In this document: positions 1-6,275 of the stretch, one piece after another
Layout: the number at the start of each line of letters is the position of its first letter
How positions within the stretch are numbered: position 1 is the stretch's first letter
Assembly (NCBI GenBank): GCA_016207365.1
Contig: JACQPU010000188.1
Coordinates: 1-9,076, forward strand
DNA length: 9,076 nt
Source of the DNA: Ignavibacteriales bacterium
GTDB taxonomy: Bacteria > Bacteroidota > Ignavibacteria > UBA10030
Direction of reading: 5' to 3'
Program-made: the position numbers and the translations under genes
The notes under the pieces: generated by a model
Database searches by the model: none
The model's input: only the letters and a program-made list of their open reading frames with translations
Told to the model about the DNA's origin: nothing

Positions 1-131
1 CCATGCTGTCCCGGGGGATAATTGCGTTTCTCGATCGGACACTTTTCCGTGTAACACTTCGTTCCCTTGAGAAACAGTTTTTGCCGTTCTCTCCGGCACA
101 GTTTACAGCTGGCGTCAACGTATCGTGCCAT
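1..131 (-). CDS. rpsD: 30S ribosomal protein S4, N-terminal part (gene runs off the window edge)
   Basis: S4 nucleates 30S assembly on the 5' domain of 16S rRNA. In E. coli it also represses the alpha operon. Only the first 43 codons are present: MARYVDASCKLCRRERQKLF, then LKGTKCYTEKCPIEKRNYPPGQH. Cys9, Cys12, Cys26 and Cys31 form the zinc-binding N-terminal motif found in some bacterial S4 proteins, and YPPGQHG is a family hallmark. AAGGAG lies just upstream of the ATG. The position after rpsK matches the alpha operon; rpoA and rplQ would be expected next, outside the window. Confidence 0.95.
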   Translation of the reverse strand, partial: MARYVDASCKLCRRERQKLFLKGTKCYTEKCPIEKRNYPPGQH

Positions 132-162
132 TGCTCTCCTTATACAGTTCTGGACACAGCGA

Positions 163-561
163 TTACACCCGCCGCCGTTTCGGTGGACGGCATCCGTTAT
201 GGGGAATCGGCGTAATATCCTTGATCATGGTTACTTCGAGACCGGCGGTCTGCAGTGAGCGGACCGCAGCTTCCCTGCCCGCTCCCGGTCCCTTGATGAA
301 AACCTCCACCTTTCGCAAGCCAAGCTCATAGGCTTCCTTTCCGGCTGCCTCCGCCGAGACTTGAGCGGCATACGGCGTATTTTTGCGGGAGCCCTTAAAG
401 CCGTTCTTCCCGGCCGAGGACCACGCAATCGTATTGCCGTACATGTCCGTCAGCGTTACCTGGACGTTGTTGAACGTTGCCTTGATAAAGGCCTTGCCGT
501 TCGCATCAACATGCACTTTCTTCTTCTTTTTTGTTACCGGGGCAGCTGGCTGCTTTGCCAC
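163..561 (-). CDS. rpsK: 30S ribosomal protein S11
   Basis: S11 sits on the 30S platform near the mRNA exit and the E-site codon. The 132-aa product has a basic N-terminal tail (KQPAAPVTKKKKKVHVDANG) and the core ATFNNVQVTLTDMYGNTIAWSSAG (about 29-52). KGSRKNTPYAAQVSAEAAG, EVFIKGPGAGREAAVRSLQ and the conserved ending ITPIPHNGCRPPKRRRV follow. I chose the GTG at 561, which has AAGGAG 6 nt upstream. The open frame extends nine codons further into the repeat-rich spacer but without support. rpsD follows after 31 nt. Confidence 0.97.
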   Translation of the reverse strand: MAKQPAAPVTKKKKKVHVDANGKAFIKATFNNVQVTLTDMYGNTIAWSSAGKNGFKGSRKNTPYAAQVSAEAAGKEAYELGLRKVEVFIKGPGAGREAAVRSLQTAGLEVTMIKDITPIPHNGCRPPKRRRV

Positions 562-567
562 AGTGTA

Positions 568-573
568 CTCCTT
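568..573 (-). promoter_or_regulatory. Ribosome-binding site deciding the GTG start of rpsK
   Basis: AAGGAG lies 6 nt before the GTG at 561 and immediately after the repeat-containing spacer. It fixes the start inside the longer open frame and shows that the spacer has not removed the rpsK translation signal. Confidence 0.8.
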
Positions 574-589
574 GGTTTGACGAATCAAC

Positions 590-725
590 GAATTCCGCCT
601 ATGCCTCTATGGTCGAGCCTTTTGATGGCTCCGGCGGACAGGCAACGAAACAACGAATCAACGAATCAACGAATCAACGACTCAACGAATCTCCGCCGAA
701 GGCGCCTGCCCGCCTCAGGCGAATT
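590..725. repeat. Candidate small repeat element bounded by near-perfect GAATTC-containing inverted ends
   Basis: GAATTCCGCCT at 590-600 is matched in inverted orientation by AGGCGAATTC at 716-725, apart from one extra C. Between them lie a hairpin (GAGCC 615-619 with GGCTC 627-631, enclosed by TCCGCC 594-599 with GGCGGA 633-638), the octamer array and another GC hairpin. This arrangement could be a miniature non-coding mobile element or a REP-like composite. There is no clear target duplication, so the boundaries are tentative. Confidence 0.4.
644..691. repeat. Six-copy 8-bp tandem repeat (AACGAATC)
   Basis: On the plus strand the units are AACGAAAC, AACGAATC three times, AACGACTC and AACGAATC, back to back with no spacers. 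Single or paired degenerate copies also occur at 579-594 and 759-780, at the outer edges of the intergenic region. On the transcribed strand the unit reads GATTCGTT. Confidence 0.92.
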
Positions 726-758
726 CAAAAAGGCAGGCGGGGATCAGCCTTTGGCTGA
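694..758. repeat. Cluster of GC-rich hairpins
   Basis: Palindromes seen are CGCC-GAA-GGCG (694-704), GCCTGCC (704-710) pairing with GGCAGGC (732-738) around an inner CGCC-TCA-GGCG (711-721), and TCAGCC-TTT-GGCTGA (744-758). On the transcribed strand none is followed by a run of T, so they do not look like intrinsic terminators. They could affect RNA stability between rpsM and rpsK. Confidence 0.6.
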
Positions 759-779
759 AACGAACCAACGATGAACGAT

Positions 780-1163
780 CTACTTCTTCTCGAGTGCCTT
801 TTTCTTTCCGGCGACGGTCTTGCGTTTGCCTTTCCGTGTCCGCGCATTCGTCCGCGTTCTCTGACCACGCGCCGGCAATCCCTTCCGGTGGCGAAGTCCG
901 CGATACGAGCCGATATCCATGAGGCGTTTGATGTTCATTTGAACTTCCGACCTCAGCGCTCCCTCCACCTTGTGGTCCGACTGAATCACCGAACGGATTT
1001 TGGCAATTTCCTCGTCGTTCAGCTCGGCAACACGCTTTGCAGCCGGAACTCCGGACTTCTGGAGAATCTCGCGCGATGCCGAACGACCGATGCCATAAAT
1101 GTACGTCAATCCGATTTCGACGGGCTTGTTTTTTGGTAAATCAACTCCTGCTATTCTTGCCAC
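780..1163 (-). CDS. rpsM: 30S ribosomal protein S13
   Basis: S13 lies in the 30S head, contacts P-site tRNA and forms intersubunit bridges with L5. The 127-aa product begins MARIAGVDLPKNKPVEIGLTYIYGIGR. It has the family region SYRGLRHRKGLPARGQRTRTNARTRKG (about 87-113) and a slightly longer Lys-rich tail than E. coli S13 (118 aa). Initiation is at GTG with AGGAG 7 nt upstream. The stop is TAG. After it comes an unusually long 218-nt gap before rpsK that holds repeats (see separate entries), whereas the two genes are normally nearly adjacent. Confidence 0.98.
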   Translation of the reverse strand: MARIAGVDLPKNKPVEIGLTYIYGIGRSASREILQKSGVPAAKRVAELNDEEIAKIRSVIQSDHKVEGALRSEVQMNIKRLMDIGSYRGLRHRKGLPARGQRTRTNARTRKGKRKTVAGKKKALEKK

Positions 1164-1170
1164 AATGCAT

Positions 1171-1175
1171 CTCCT
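1171..1175 (-). promoter_or_regulatory. Ribosome-binding site for the GTG start of rpsM
   Basis: AGGAG lies 7 nt before the GTG at 1163. The GTG is followed by GCAAGAATAGCAGG (ARIAG), the invariant S13 N-terminus, so the GTG start is well supported. Confidence 0.78.
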
Positions 1176-1212
1176 GAATGTAAGGCCAAAGCCGTTTTCG
1201 GCCGGGAAAGAT

Positions 1213-1326
1213 TTATCCCTGCCTCTGCTTGTGTTTCGGATTCTTACAGATCACCCGGACCGTACCTTTCCGGCGGATGACTTTGCAGTTATCACACAGT
1301 TTCTTGATCGATGAACGTACTTTCAT
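1213..1326 (-). CDS. rpmJ: 50S ribosomal protein L36, zinc-binding form
   Basis: This gene is very short and was read directly from the reverse complement. The 37-aa product begins MKVRSSIKKLCDNCKVIRRK and ends NPKHKQRQG with a TAA stop. Cys11, Cys14, Cys27 and His32 form the classic L36 zinc site, so this is the C+ form. L36 binds 23S rRNA late in 50S assembly. AAGGTG overlaps the infA stop codon and sits 8 nt before the ATG. The position between infA and rpsM is the canonical one. rpsM begins 49 nt after its stop. Confidence 0.97.
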   Translation of the reverse strand: MKVRSSIKKLCDNCKVIRRKGTVRVICKNPKHKQRQG

Positions 1327-1338
1327 GAGTGTTGCACC

Positions 1339-1557
1339 TTATTTGTACCGGTAGACAATTCGTCCTTTGGTAAGATCGTAGGGAGACATTTCCACCGTTA
1401 CTCTGTCTCCAGCCAGGATCTTGATGTAATGCATTCTCATTTTTCCCGAAATGTGGGCCAGGATTTCGACGCCATTATCAAGCTTCACACGAAACGTTGC
1501 ATTCGGAAGTGTCTCCGTAATAACGCCGTCGACCTTGATGGGACCCTGTTTTGCCAT
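1339..1557 (-). CDS. infA: Translation initiation factor IF-1
   Basis: IF-1 is a single OB-fold (S1-type) protein that occupies the 30S A site during initiation. The 72-aa length is identical to the E. coli protein. Characteristic sequences are the start MAKQGPIKVDGVITETLPNA, then FRVKLDNGVEILAHISGKMR (about 22-41), the MHYIKILAGDRVTVEMSPYDL segment and the terminal KGRIVYRYK. Its start overlaps the map stop (TGATG), and any ribosome-binding site would lie inside map and is weak. rpmJ begins 12 nt after its TAA stop, as usual for the infA-rpmJ pair. Confidence 0.99.
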   Translation of the reverse strand: MAKQGPIKVDGVITETLPNATFRVKLDNGVEILAHISGKMRMHYIKILAGDRVTVEMSPYDLTKGRIVYRYK

Positions 1558-2312
1558 CAGCGTGTCAGGATTTCCGGATTCCCGTTGACGATCGCAATCG
1601 TATGCTCAAAGTGCGCCGAGGGTTTTCCGTCAAGTGTCACAACGGTCCACCCGTCCGACAGAAACCTGACTTCCCAAGACCCCGCGTTGACCATTGGCTC
1701 AATAGCCAGGGTCATGCCGTTCCTCAAGACATCTCCTTTTCCACGCTCGCCAAAATTCGGGACACTCGGCTCTTCGTGCAGTTTTTTTCCCACTCCGTGG
1801 CCAACCAAATCCCGAACAACCGAGAATCCGTTGGTTTCCACATGCTGCTGAATCGCCGATGAAATATCCTCGACGTGATTCCCTGCCTTCGCCTGTTCAA
1901 TGCCTTTCGCCAGAGCCTCCTCGGTCACTTTGACCAGACGGTCCTTTTCAGGCGGAAGTGCGCCAACGCGGAACGAACGTGCTCCATCACCATGGTATCC
2001 GTTCTTTTTTACTCCCACGTCCACCGAAAGGATTTCACCCTCGTTCAGTACCCTGCCTCCCGGTATTCCGTGTACGACTTCAGAATCCACAGACGTGCAC
2101 AGGGCTGCGGGAAAAGGATTGTCGCGGGGGCCGTAGCCTTTGAATGCCGGCGTTCCACCACGCGATCGAATGTGTTCCTCCGCAGCTTCGTTGAGTTCGC
2201 CCGTGGTCACACCCGGCTTGACCATCCGCCCCACCAGATCCAGGACTTCTGCCACAATATGTGAGCTTTCCCGGATATGGTCGATCTCGCGCTTGGTTTT
2301 CACTTGAATCAT
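1557..2312 (-). CDS. map: Methionine aminopeptidase, type I
   Basis: This enzyme removes the initiator methionine from new proteins when the second residue is small, using a two-metal centre. The 251-aa length matches the minimal type Ia form (E. coli 264). The predicted metal ligands are all present: Asp98 (SVDVG), Asp109 (HGDGAR), His172 (GHGVG), Glu205 (LAIEP) and Glu236 (FEHT). The substrate-binding histidine is His81 (EVVHGIP). It lies 6 nt after secY. Its TGA stop shares one base with the infA start (TGATG), indicating coupling. Placement in the ribosomal operon links it to co-translational processing. Confidence 0.98.
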   Translation of the reverse strand: MIQVKTKREIDHIRESSHIVAEVLDLVGRMVKPGVTTGELNEAAEEHIRSRGGTPAFKGYGPRDNPFPAALCTSVDSEVVHGIPGGRVLNEGEILSVDVGVKKNGYHGDGARSFRVGALPPEKDRLVKVTEEALAKGIEQAKAGNHVEDISSAIQQHVETNGFSVVRDLVGHGVGKKLHEEPSVPNFGERGKGDVLRNGMTLAIEPMVNAGSWEVRFLSDGWTVVTLDGKPSAHFEHTIAIVNGNPEILTR

Positions 2313-2318
2313 CGGAAC

Positions 2319-3647
2319 TCAACCGCGGCGTCCCCGCAGTTTTCCGCTCTTCATGAACCCGTCGTAATGACGCATCAACAAATGTGATTCCACCTGCTGA
2401 AGCGTATCCAATGCCACTCCCACAACGATCAGCAGACTCGTCCCGCCGAAAAACGAAGCGAAGCCCGGTGTCACACCCGCCTTGATCATCATCGTTGGGA
2501 GAATCGCAACAAATGCCAGAAAAATCGATCCCGGCAACGTGATTTTCGTCAGGATATTGTCGATAAAATCCGCAGTGTGCGAGCCGGGACGAATACCGGG
2601 GATGAATCCACCCTGCCGCTTCATATTATCAGCAACGTCCTTCGGGTTAAAAGCAATCGCCGTGTAGAAGTATGTGAAGAATACGATCATCAACCCGTAA
2701 ATGATCGAGTAAGTCCACGACGTGTAGTTGAACCAGTTCGTGTTCAGTTCATTGACAAAATCGCTCTCCGGGAAAAAGGAGAAGAAAATCTGAGGAACAA
2801 ACATGATCGCCTGAGCGAAAATAATCGGCATGACACCCGCCGTGTTCACGCGCAAAGGAATGTACTGCGTCACTCCTCCATATACCTTTCGTCCGACAAC
2901 TCTCTTTGCATACTGGACTGGGATTCTCCGCGTTCCCTGCGTCACCAGCACCACACCACCAACCACGAGTGCCATCAGCCCCACCAGGACAAGCTCAATG
3001 ATAAGGTTCTGACCGATCTGGAATTCTTCGATGATCGAACTCGGGAAGCGCGCAACAATTCCGATGAAAATGATCAACGAGATTCCGTTGCCGATTCCAC
3101 GTTCTGTGATCTGTTCCCCCATCCACATCATGAAAATCGTTCCCGCTGTAAGACAGATCACCGTGCTGAGGGCGAATCCGATGCCCTGGACCTCAACCGG
3201 AACAATGGGACCCTCGGGAGTTGTCGTATTCACCAGCTTGACCACGACTCCGCTGGCCTGGAGCATCGAGATGAGCACTGTTCCGTAACGCGTGTATTGC
3301 GTGATCTTTTTGCGCCCGTCTTCTCCTTCTTTCTGCAGCTTCTGAAAATAAGGAACGACGGCGCCCAGGAGCTGGATAACGATGGAGGCGCTGATGTACG
3401 GCATGATGCCCAGTGCAAATACCGCCGCATTACTGAATGCGCCACCGACGAACAGATCGTACAGGCCAAAAAGGGTGTTTTCTGAACTTCGACGGATGGT
3501 ATCAGCAAGGAGAACCGCGTCCACACCCGGGAGCGTGATATGGGAACCGATCCGCACGACGATCAGCAGTGCAGCCGTGTACATGAGCCGATCCCGCAGC
3601 TCCTGGATCTTGAAGATGTTCGTAAACGTCTCGGTCAGCCTGCTCAT
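2319..3647 (-). CDS. secY: Protein translocase subunit SecY
   Basis: SecY is the ten-helix membrane channel of the general secretion pathway, working with SecE, SecG and SecA. The 442-aa product is family length. It shows the hydrophobic segment LMYTAALLIVVRIGSHITLPG (about 21-41), GIMPYISASIVIQLL (80-94), the signature GEQITERGIGNGISLIIF (177-194), the cytoplasmic loop RIPVQYAKRVVGRKVYGG (241-258), NTAGVMPIIFAQAIMF (268-283) and the loop NPKDVADNMKRQGGFIPGIRPG (334-355), which contacts SecA and the ribosome. The C-terminus LMRHYDGFMKSGKLRGRRG is basic and cytoplasmic. It follows rplO, and no adk intervenes before map. There is no strong ribosome-binding site before the ATG. Confidence 0.99.
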   Translation of the reverse strand: MSRLTETFTNIFKIQELRDRLMYTAALLIVVRIGSHITLPGVDAVLLADTIRRSSENTLFGLYDLFVGGAFSNAAVFALGIMPYISASIVIQLLGAVVPYFQKLQKEGEDGRKKITQYTRYGTVLISMLQASGVVVKLVNTTTPEGPIVPVEVQGIGFALSTVICLTAGTIFMMWMGEQITERGIGNGISLIIFIGIVARFPSSIIEEFQIGQNLIIELVLVGLMALVVGGVVLVTQGTRRIPVQYAKRVVGRKVYGGVTQYIPLRVNTAGVMPIIFAQAIMFVPQIFFSFFPESDFVNELNTNWFNYTSWTYSIIYGLMIVFFTYFYTAIAFNPKDVADNMKRQGGFIPGIRPGSHTADFIDNILTKITLPGSIFLAFVAILPTMMIKAGVTPGFASFFGGTSLLIVVGVALDTLQQVESHLLMRHYDGFMKSGKLRGRRG

Positions 3648-3674
3648 CGAGGAGATTCTTCAGCCAGATCCATA

Positions 3675-4139
3675 TTATGAAAGAACAGACACCTTCCCGC
3701 CAGCCGCCTCAATCTTACTAACCGCAGATTTGCTGAACGCATGCGCGGAGACTTCAATTCTTGCCTTGAGGTCCCCGTTCCCGAGAATCTTCACTTTCTC
3801 ATTCTTCCTCGAAAGTACACCGGCTTTGAACAGGGCTTCAGGAGTTACTGGATTTGTAAGCCGTTTCTCGGTGAACAGTTTTTCGAGCGTCTCTACGTTG
3901 ACGACGCGTGGTTCTTGTCGGTTTCGAGGGGTAAAGCCGAATTTCGGAAGCCGCCGCGTCAGGGGCATCTGGCCGCCTTCAAACCACAGACGGAACTTGT
4001 GTCCCGACCGGGACTTGGCGCCCTTATGGCCCTTCGTCGCCGTGCCGCCATGACCGGATCCCTGTCCGCGCCCGATGCGCTTTGTCTTTTTTCTTGACCG
4101 CGGGGCCGGCCGAAGATTGCTTAAAATGTCGTTTGCCAT
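3675..4139 (-). CDS. rplO: 50S ribosomal protein L15
   Basis: L15 is a late-assembly 23S rRNA-binding protein with a long glycine-rich basic extension. The 154-aa product has the N-terminal SNLRPAPRSRKKTKRIGRGQGSGHGG tail (about 7-32), GHKGAKSRSG, then FEGGQMPLTRRLPKFGF (about 53-69). The globular domain ends VKILGNGDLKARIEVSAHAFSKSAVSKIEAAGG, the conserved L15 C-terminus. AAGG lies about 7 nt before the ATG. It directly precedes secY by 27 nt, as in nearly all spc operons. Confidence 0.98.
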   Translation of the reverse strand: MANDILSNLRPAPRSRKKTKRIGRGQGSGHGGTATKGHKGAKSRSGHKFRLWFEGGQMPLTRRLPKFGFTPRNRQEPRVVNVETLEKLFTEKRLTNPVTPEALFKAGVLSRKNEKVKILGNGDLKARIEVSAHAFSKSAVSKIEAAGGKVSVLS

Positions 4140-4149
4140 ATCGATACCT

Positions 4150-4341
4150 TTACTTCACTTCTTCAACCCGGACGAGATGGCGGACAACGTTGATCATTCC
4201 GCGCACCTGAGGGGTATCCTTTTTGATCACAGAGTAGTTCGGCCGTCCCAGGCCCAAAGCCCTGATCGTTCGCTTTGCTTTTTCAAGCTGCTCGATCGTG
4301 CTCTTGATTTGCGTAATCCTGATTTTTCCCGTCCCCGCCAT
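4150..4341 (-). CDS. rpmD: 50S ribosomal protein L30
   Basis: L30 is a small large-subunit protein of the bacterial (short) type. The 63-aa product reads KIRITQIKSTIEQLEKAKRT, IRALGLGRPNYSVIKKDTPQVRGMINVVRHLVRVEEVK. The ALGLGR and DTPQVRGMINVVRHLV motifs are diagnostic. It starts 3 nt after the rpsE stop with no strong ribosome-binding site of its own, so it probably relies on termination-reinitiation. rplO begins 10 nt after it. Confidence 0.97.
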   Translation of the reverse strand: MAGTGKIRITQIKSTIEQLEKAKRTIRALGLGRPNYSVIKKDTPQVRGMINVVRHLVRVEEVK

Positions 4342-4344
4342 GCG

Positions 4345-4860
4345 TTATGCCGTTTGATTCTGGTGAAAAAGTTCCTGGAGATTCATTCCACGTCTCTGGG
4401 CCACAGTTCTTGCATCGGACAGCGAGAGCAGGGCCTTCATGGTCGCCTTGACCACATTATGCGGATTAGACGATCCCATTTGCTTTGTAAGAACATCACG
4501 TATCCCGGCGGATTCGAGCACAGCCCTGACGCCTCCCCCTGCGATGCATCCTGTTCCCGGCGAAGCCGGCTTGAGGAGCACTTTGCCTGCCCCGAACTTG
4601 CCGACAACTTCATGCGGAATGGTTCCTCGCAGGACCGGCACCTTTACGACATTCTTCTTCGCATCCTCAACACCTTTGGCAATCGCGTCGGCAACCTCAT
4701 TCGCCTTGCCAAGCCCAATCCCGACGTGGCCGTTACCGTCCCCAACCACCACGATGGCGTTGAAACTGAACCGACGACCGCCCTTCACCACCTTGGCCAC
4801 CCGGTTGATGTGTACGAGACGCTCCTTGAGTTCTATCTCGCCTGCCTTGATCTTCGACAT
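4345..4860 (-). CDS. rpsE: 30S ribosomal protein S5
   Basis: S5 is a small-subunit protein important for decoding fidelity, and it lines the mRNA entry tunnel with S3 and S4. The 171-aa product shows LKERLVHINRVAKVVKGGRRFSF and the double-stranded-RNA-binding-like domain FNAIVVVGDGNGHVGIGLGKANEVADAIAKGVEDAKKN (about 33-70). The C-terminal S5 domain carries PASPGTGCIAGGGVRAVLESAGI (about 98-120) and the MGSSNPHNVVKATMKALLSL segment. GGAA lies upstream of the ATG. Only 3 nt separate its stop from rpmD, which suggests coupled translation. Confidence 0.98.
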   Translation of the reverse strand: MSKIKAGEIELKERLVHINRVAKVVKGGRRFSFNAIVVVGDGNGHVGIGLGKANEVADAIAKGVEDAKKNVVKVPVLRGTIPHEVVGKFGAGKVLLKPASPGTGCIAGGGVRAVLESAGIRDVLTKQMGSSNPHNVVKATMKALLSLSDARTVAQRRGMNLQELFHQNQTA

Positions 4861-4877
4861 ACGTTCGTTCCGATGTT

Positions 4878-5246
4878 TTAGAATTTCAGGCCTGCCTCTC
4901 GCGCACCATCGGCAACCGCCTTCACACGCCCATGGTAGAGGTACCCGCCTCGGTCAAACACGACCTCTTTGATATTGTTTTCCAAAGCCTTCCTGGCAGC
5001 GACGATTCCGACCAGGCGGCACACTTCCAGGGAAGATTTGGCATCTTTGGCTTGCTCGCGCACATCCTTTGAAAGAGACGAGGCAGAGACAATTGTCAGG
5101 CCCTTCGCATCATCGATAATCTGGGCGTACACATGCTTCAGGCTTCTGTAGACCGCCAACCGGGGGCGGGCCGAGGTGCCGAGAATTTTTGTGCGAATCC
5201 GTGCCTTTCTTCGGATGCGCCGCTCTGGTGTATTTTTCAGAATCAT
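4878..5246 (-). CDS. rplR: 50S ribosomal protein L18
   Basis: L18 binds 5S rRNA together with L5 and L25 and helps fix it into the central protuberance. The 122-aa product has the basic N-terminus NTPERRIRRKARIRTKILGT, the core RPRLAVYRSLKHVYAQIIDD (about 28-47), then ASSLSKDVRE, AARKALENNIKEVVFDRGGYLYHGRVKAVADGAREAGLKF. The ending GLKF matches the family C-terminus. AAGGAAACGC precedes the ATG. It lies between rplF and rpsE, the conserved spc order. Confidence 0.98.
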   Translation of the reverse strand: MILKNTPERRIRRKARIRTKILGTSARPRLAVYRSLKHVYAQIIDDAKGLTIVSASSLSKDVREQAKDAKSSLEVCRLVGIVAARKALENNIKEVVFDRGGYLYHGRVKAVADGAREAGLKF

Positions 5247-5264
5247 GCGTTTCCTTCGATTCGA

Positions 5265-5813
5265 CTACTTCGCCGCTGTGGCAGCCGCTTTGCCGGCTTT
5301 CCGACGGATATATTCACCCTCGTACTTCACGCCCTTTCCCTTATAGGGTTCAGGGGGACGGAAGGACCGGATTTTCGCGGCGACGAGCCCAACCAACTGC
5401 TTATCCATTCCGGACACAGTAATATTCGTCTGTGAGGGCGTTTCAATCTTGATTCCTTCCGGTGGTCCAAACAGAATCGGATGAGAAAATCCCAGGAGAA
5501 GGTGAAGCTTTCTGCCTTTCATTTCGGCCTTGTATCCGACGCCGACGATCTCAAGTTTCTTCGAATATCCCTGCGTCACTCCGACTATCATATTCTGAAT
5601 CAGTGCGCGCCAGAGGCCGTGGAGCGCGCGCGTTTCCTTTTCCTCGTTTTTCCGGCTCACGAGCACCTCGCTGCCCGTCACTTCGACCGCGATGTTCTTG
5701 TGCACTTTGGACAAGAGCTCGCCTTTCGGTCCTTTGACGATAACGGCACCGTCCTGGAGGACAACCGAAACCCCCTTGGCGATCTGAATTGGTTTTCTTC
5801 CTACTCGAGACAC
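5265..5813 (-). CDS. rplF: 50S ribosomal protein L6
   Basis: L6 binds 23S rRNA near the sarcin-ricin loop and the factor-binding site. The 182-aa product begins (M/V)SRVGRKPIQIAKGVSV and contains two copies of the L6 fold. The second carries the conserved LVGLVAAKIRSFRPPEPYKGKGVKYEGEYIRRKAGKAA near the C-terminus. A longer open frame extends 23 codons upstream into rpsH, but SRVGRKPI is the universal family start. The GTG at 5813 has GGGAGA 8 nt upstream, so I chose the GTG. The short Ala-rich tail (AAATAAK) is unremarkable. rplR follows after 18 nt. Confidence 0.97.
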   Translation of the reverse strand: MSRVGRKPIQIAKGVSVVLQDGAVIVKGPKGELLSKVHKNIAVEVTGSEVLVSRKNEEKETRALHGLWRALIQNMIVGVTQGYSKKLEIVGVGYKAEMKGRKLHLLLGFSHPILFGPPEGIKIETPSQTNITVSGMDKQLVGLVAAKIRSFRPPEPYKGKGVKYEGEYIRRKAGKAAATAAK

Positions 5814-5820
5814 GGTATTC

Positions 5821-5826
5821 TCTCCC
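5821..5826 (-). promoter_or_regulatory. Ribosome-binding site deciding the GTG start of rplF
   Basis: GGGAGA lies 8 nt before the GTG at 5813, in the short gap after the rpsH stop. It rules out the longer frame that would begin inside rpsH. Confidence 0.75.
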
Positions 5827-5841
5827 GATTCAACTCTTCGA

Positions 5842-6234
5842 TTACCACACGAACGCAAGAATCTCGCCGCCGACGTTCTCACGTCGGGCGCGGGCGTCCG
5901 TCATCACCCCTTTTGAGGTCGACACTATTGCAACGCCCAATCCACCCATAACCCGCGGAAGGGCGTCTTTACGCTTGTACTGCCTGATGCCGGGCCTGCT
6001 GACGCGCCGAAGACCCGAAATGACCGGTTTCCCTTCACTATACTTCAGATTAACGCGAAGAACCCCCTGCTTTCCGTCTTCCAGCACGGTATAATTGGCG
6101 ATGTACTTTTCATCCAGCAGAATCTGGGCCAATGCCTTCTTGAGGCCTGACGCCGGGATGTCGACGCGACGGTGTCGCGCCTTGACGGCGTTACGGATGC
6201 GTGTCAAAAAATCTGCAATCGGATCTGTCGGCAT
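5842..6234 (-). CDS. rpsH: 30S ribosomal protein S8
   Basis: S8 is a primary 16S rRNA-binding protein for the central domain. In E. coli it also represses translation of the spc operon by binding mRNA near rplE. The 130-aa product equals the E. coli length. It begins MPTDPIADFLTRIRNAVKA, has the YKRKDALPRVMGGLGVAIVSTSKGVM region (about 85-110) that includes the S8 signature, and ends with the conserved GGEILAFVW. The nearest GGAG is about 13 nt upstream of the ATG, longer than usual. I did not identify an S8-type operator in the rplX-rplE region. rplF starts 28 nt after its stop. Confidence 0.98.
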   Translation of the reverse strand: MPTDPIADFLTRIRNAVKARHRRVDIPASGLKKALAQILLDEKYIANYTVLEDGKQGVLRVNLKYSEGKPVISGLRRVSRPGIRQYKRKDALPRVMGGLGVAIVSTSKGVMTDARARRENVGGEILAFVW

Positions 6235-6275
6235 ACTTCGAATATCACTCCTGTCTGATCAACACCATCGTGGTT

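Larger units (their letters stand above)
562..779 (-). other. Unusually long rpsM-rpsK intergenic region carrying repeats and hairpins
   Basis: This 218-nt gap is about four times longer than the next largest in the cluster (49 nt). It contains no credible gene: the open frames crossing it on the plus strand are translations of the tandem repeat. Its contents are copies of an AACGAATC-like octamer at both edges (579-594 and 759-780), a hairpin module (594-638), the main octamer array (644-691) and a GC-rich hairpin cluster (694-758). The rpsK ribosome-binding site (568-573) lies at its downstream end. No convincing promoter or intrinsic terminator is seen. Confidence 0.85.

Noticed and set aside
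644..691. Octamer array considered as a CRISPR array
   Set aside because: The units are 8 bp and directly abutting, with no spacers and no cas genes nearby.
744..758. Hairpin after rpsM considered as a rho-independent terminator
   Set aside because: On the transcribed strand the stem is followed by a GC-rich sequence, not a T run, and the operon clearly continues into rpsK and rpsD.
361..774. Plus-strand open frame with an NESTNQRIN-like repetitive peptide crossing the rpsM-rpsK spacer
   Set aside because: The repetitive peptide is just the 8-bp tandem repeat translated (24 bp gives an 8-residue period). The rest is antisense to rpsK. There is no ribosome-binding site or family match.
2577..3485. 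Long plus-strand open frame (302 codons) antisense to secY
   Set aside because: It lies wholly inside the well-supported secY gene on the other strand. Its composition (rich in His, Arg, Asp, Asn) is typical of a shadow frame, with no recognisable domain.
4075..4881. Plus-strand open frame (268 codons) opposite rpmD and rpsE
   Set aside because: It is antisense to two clear ribosomal-protein genes and has no recognisable domain or translation signal.
5814..5882. Upstream extension of rplF into rpsH
   Set aside because: The extra 23 codons overlap rpsH, do not resemble L6, and the GTG at 5813 has a good ribosome-binding site and the conserved SRVGRKPI start.
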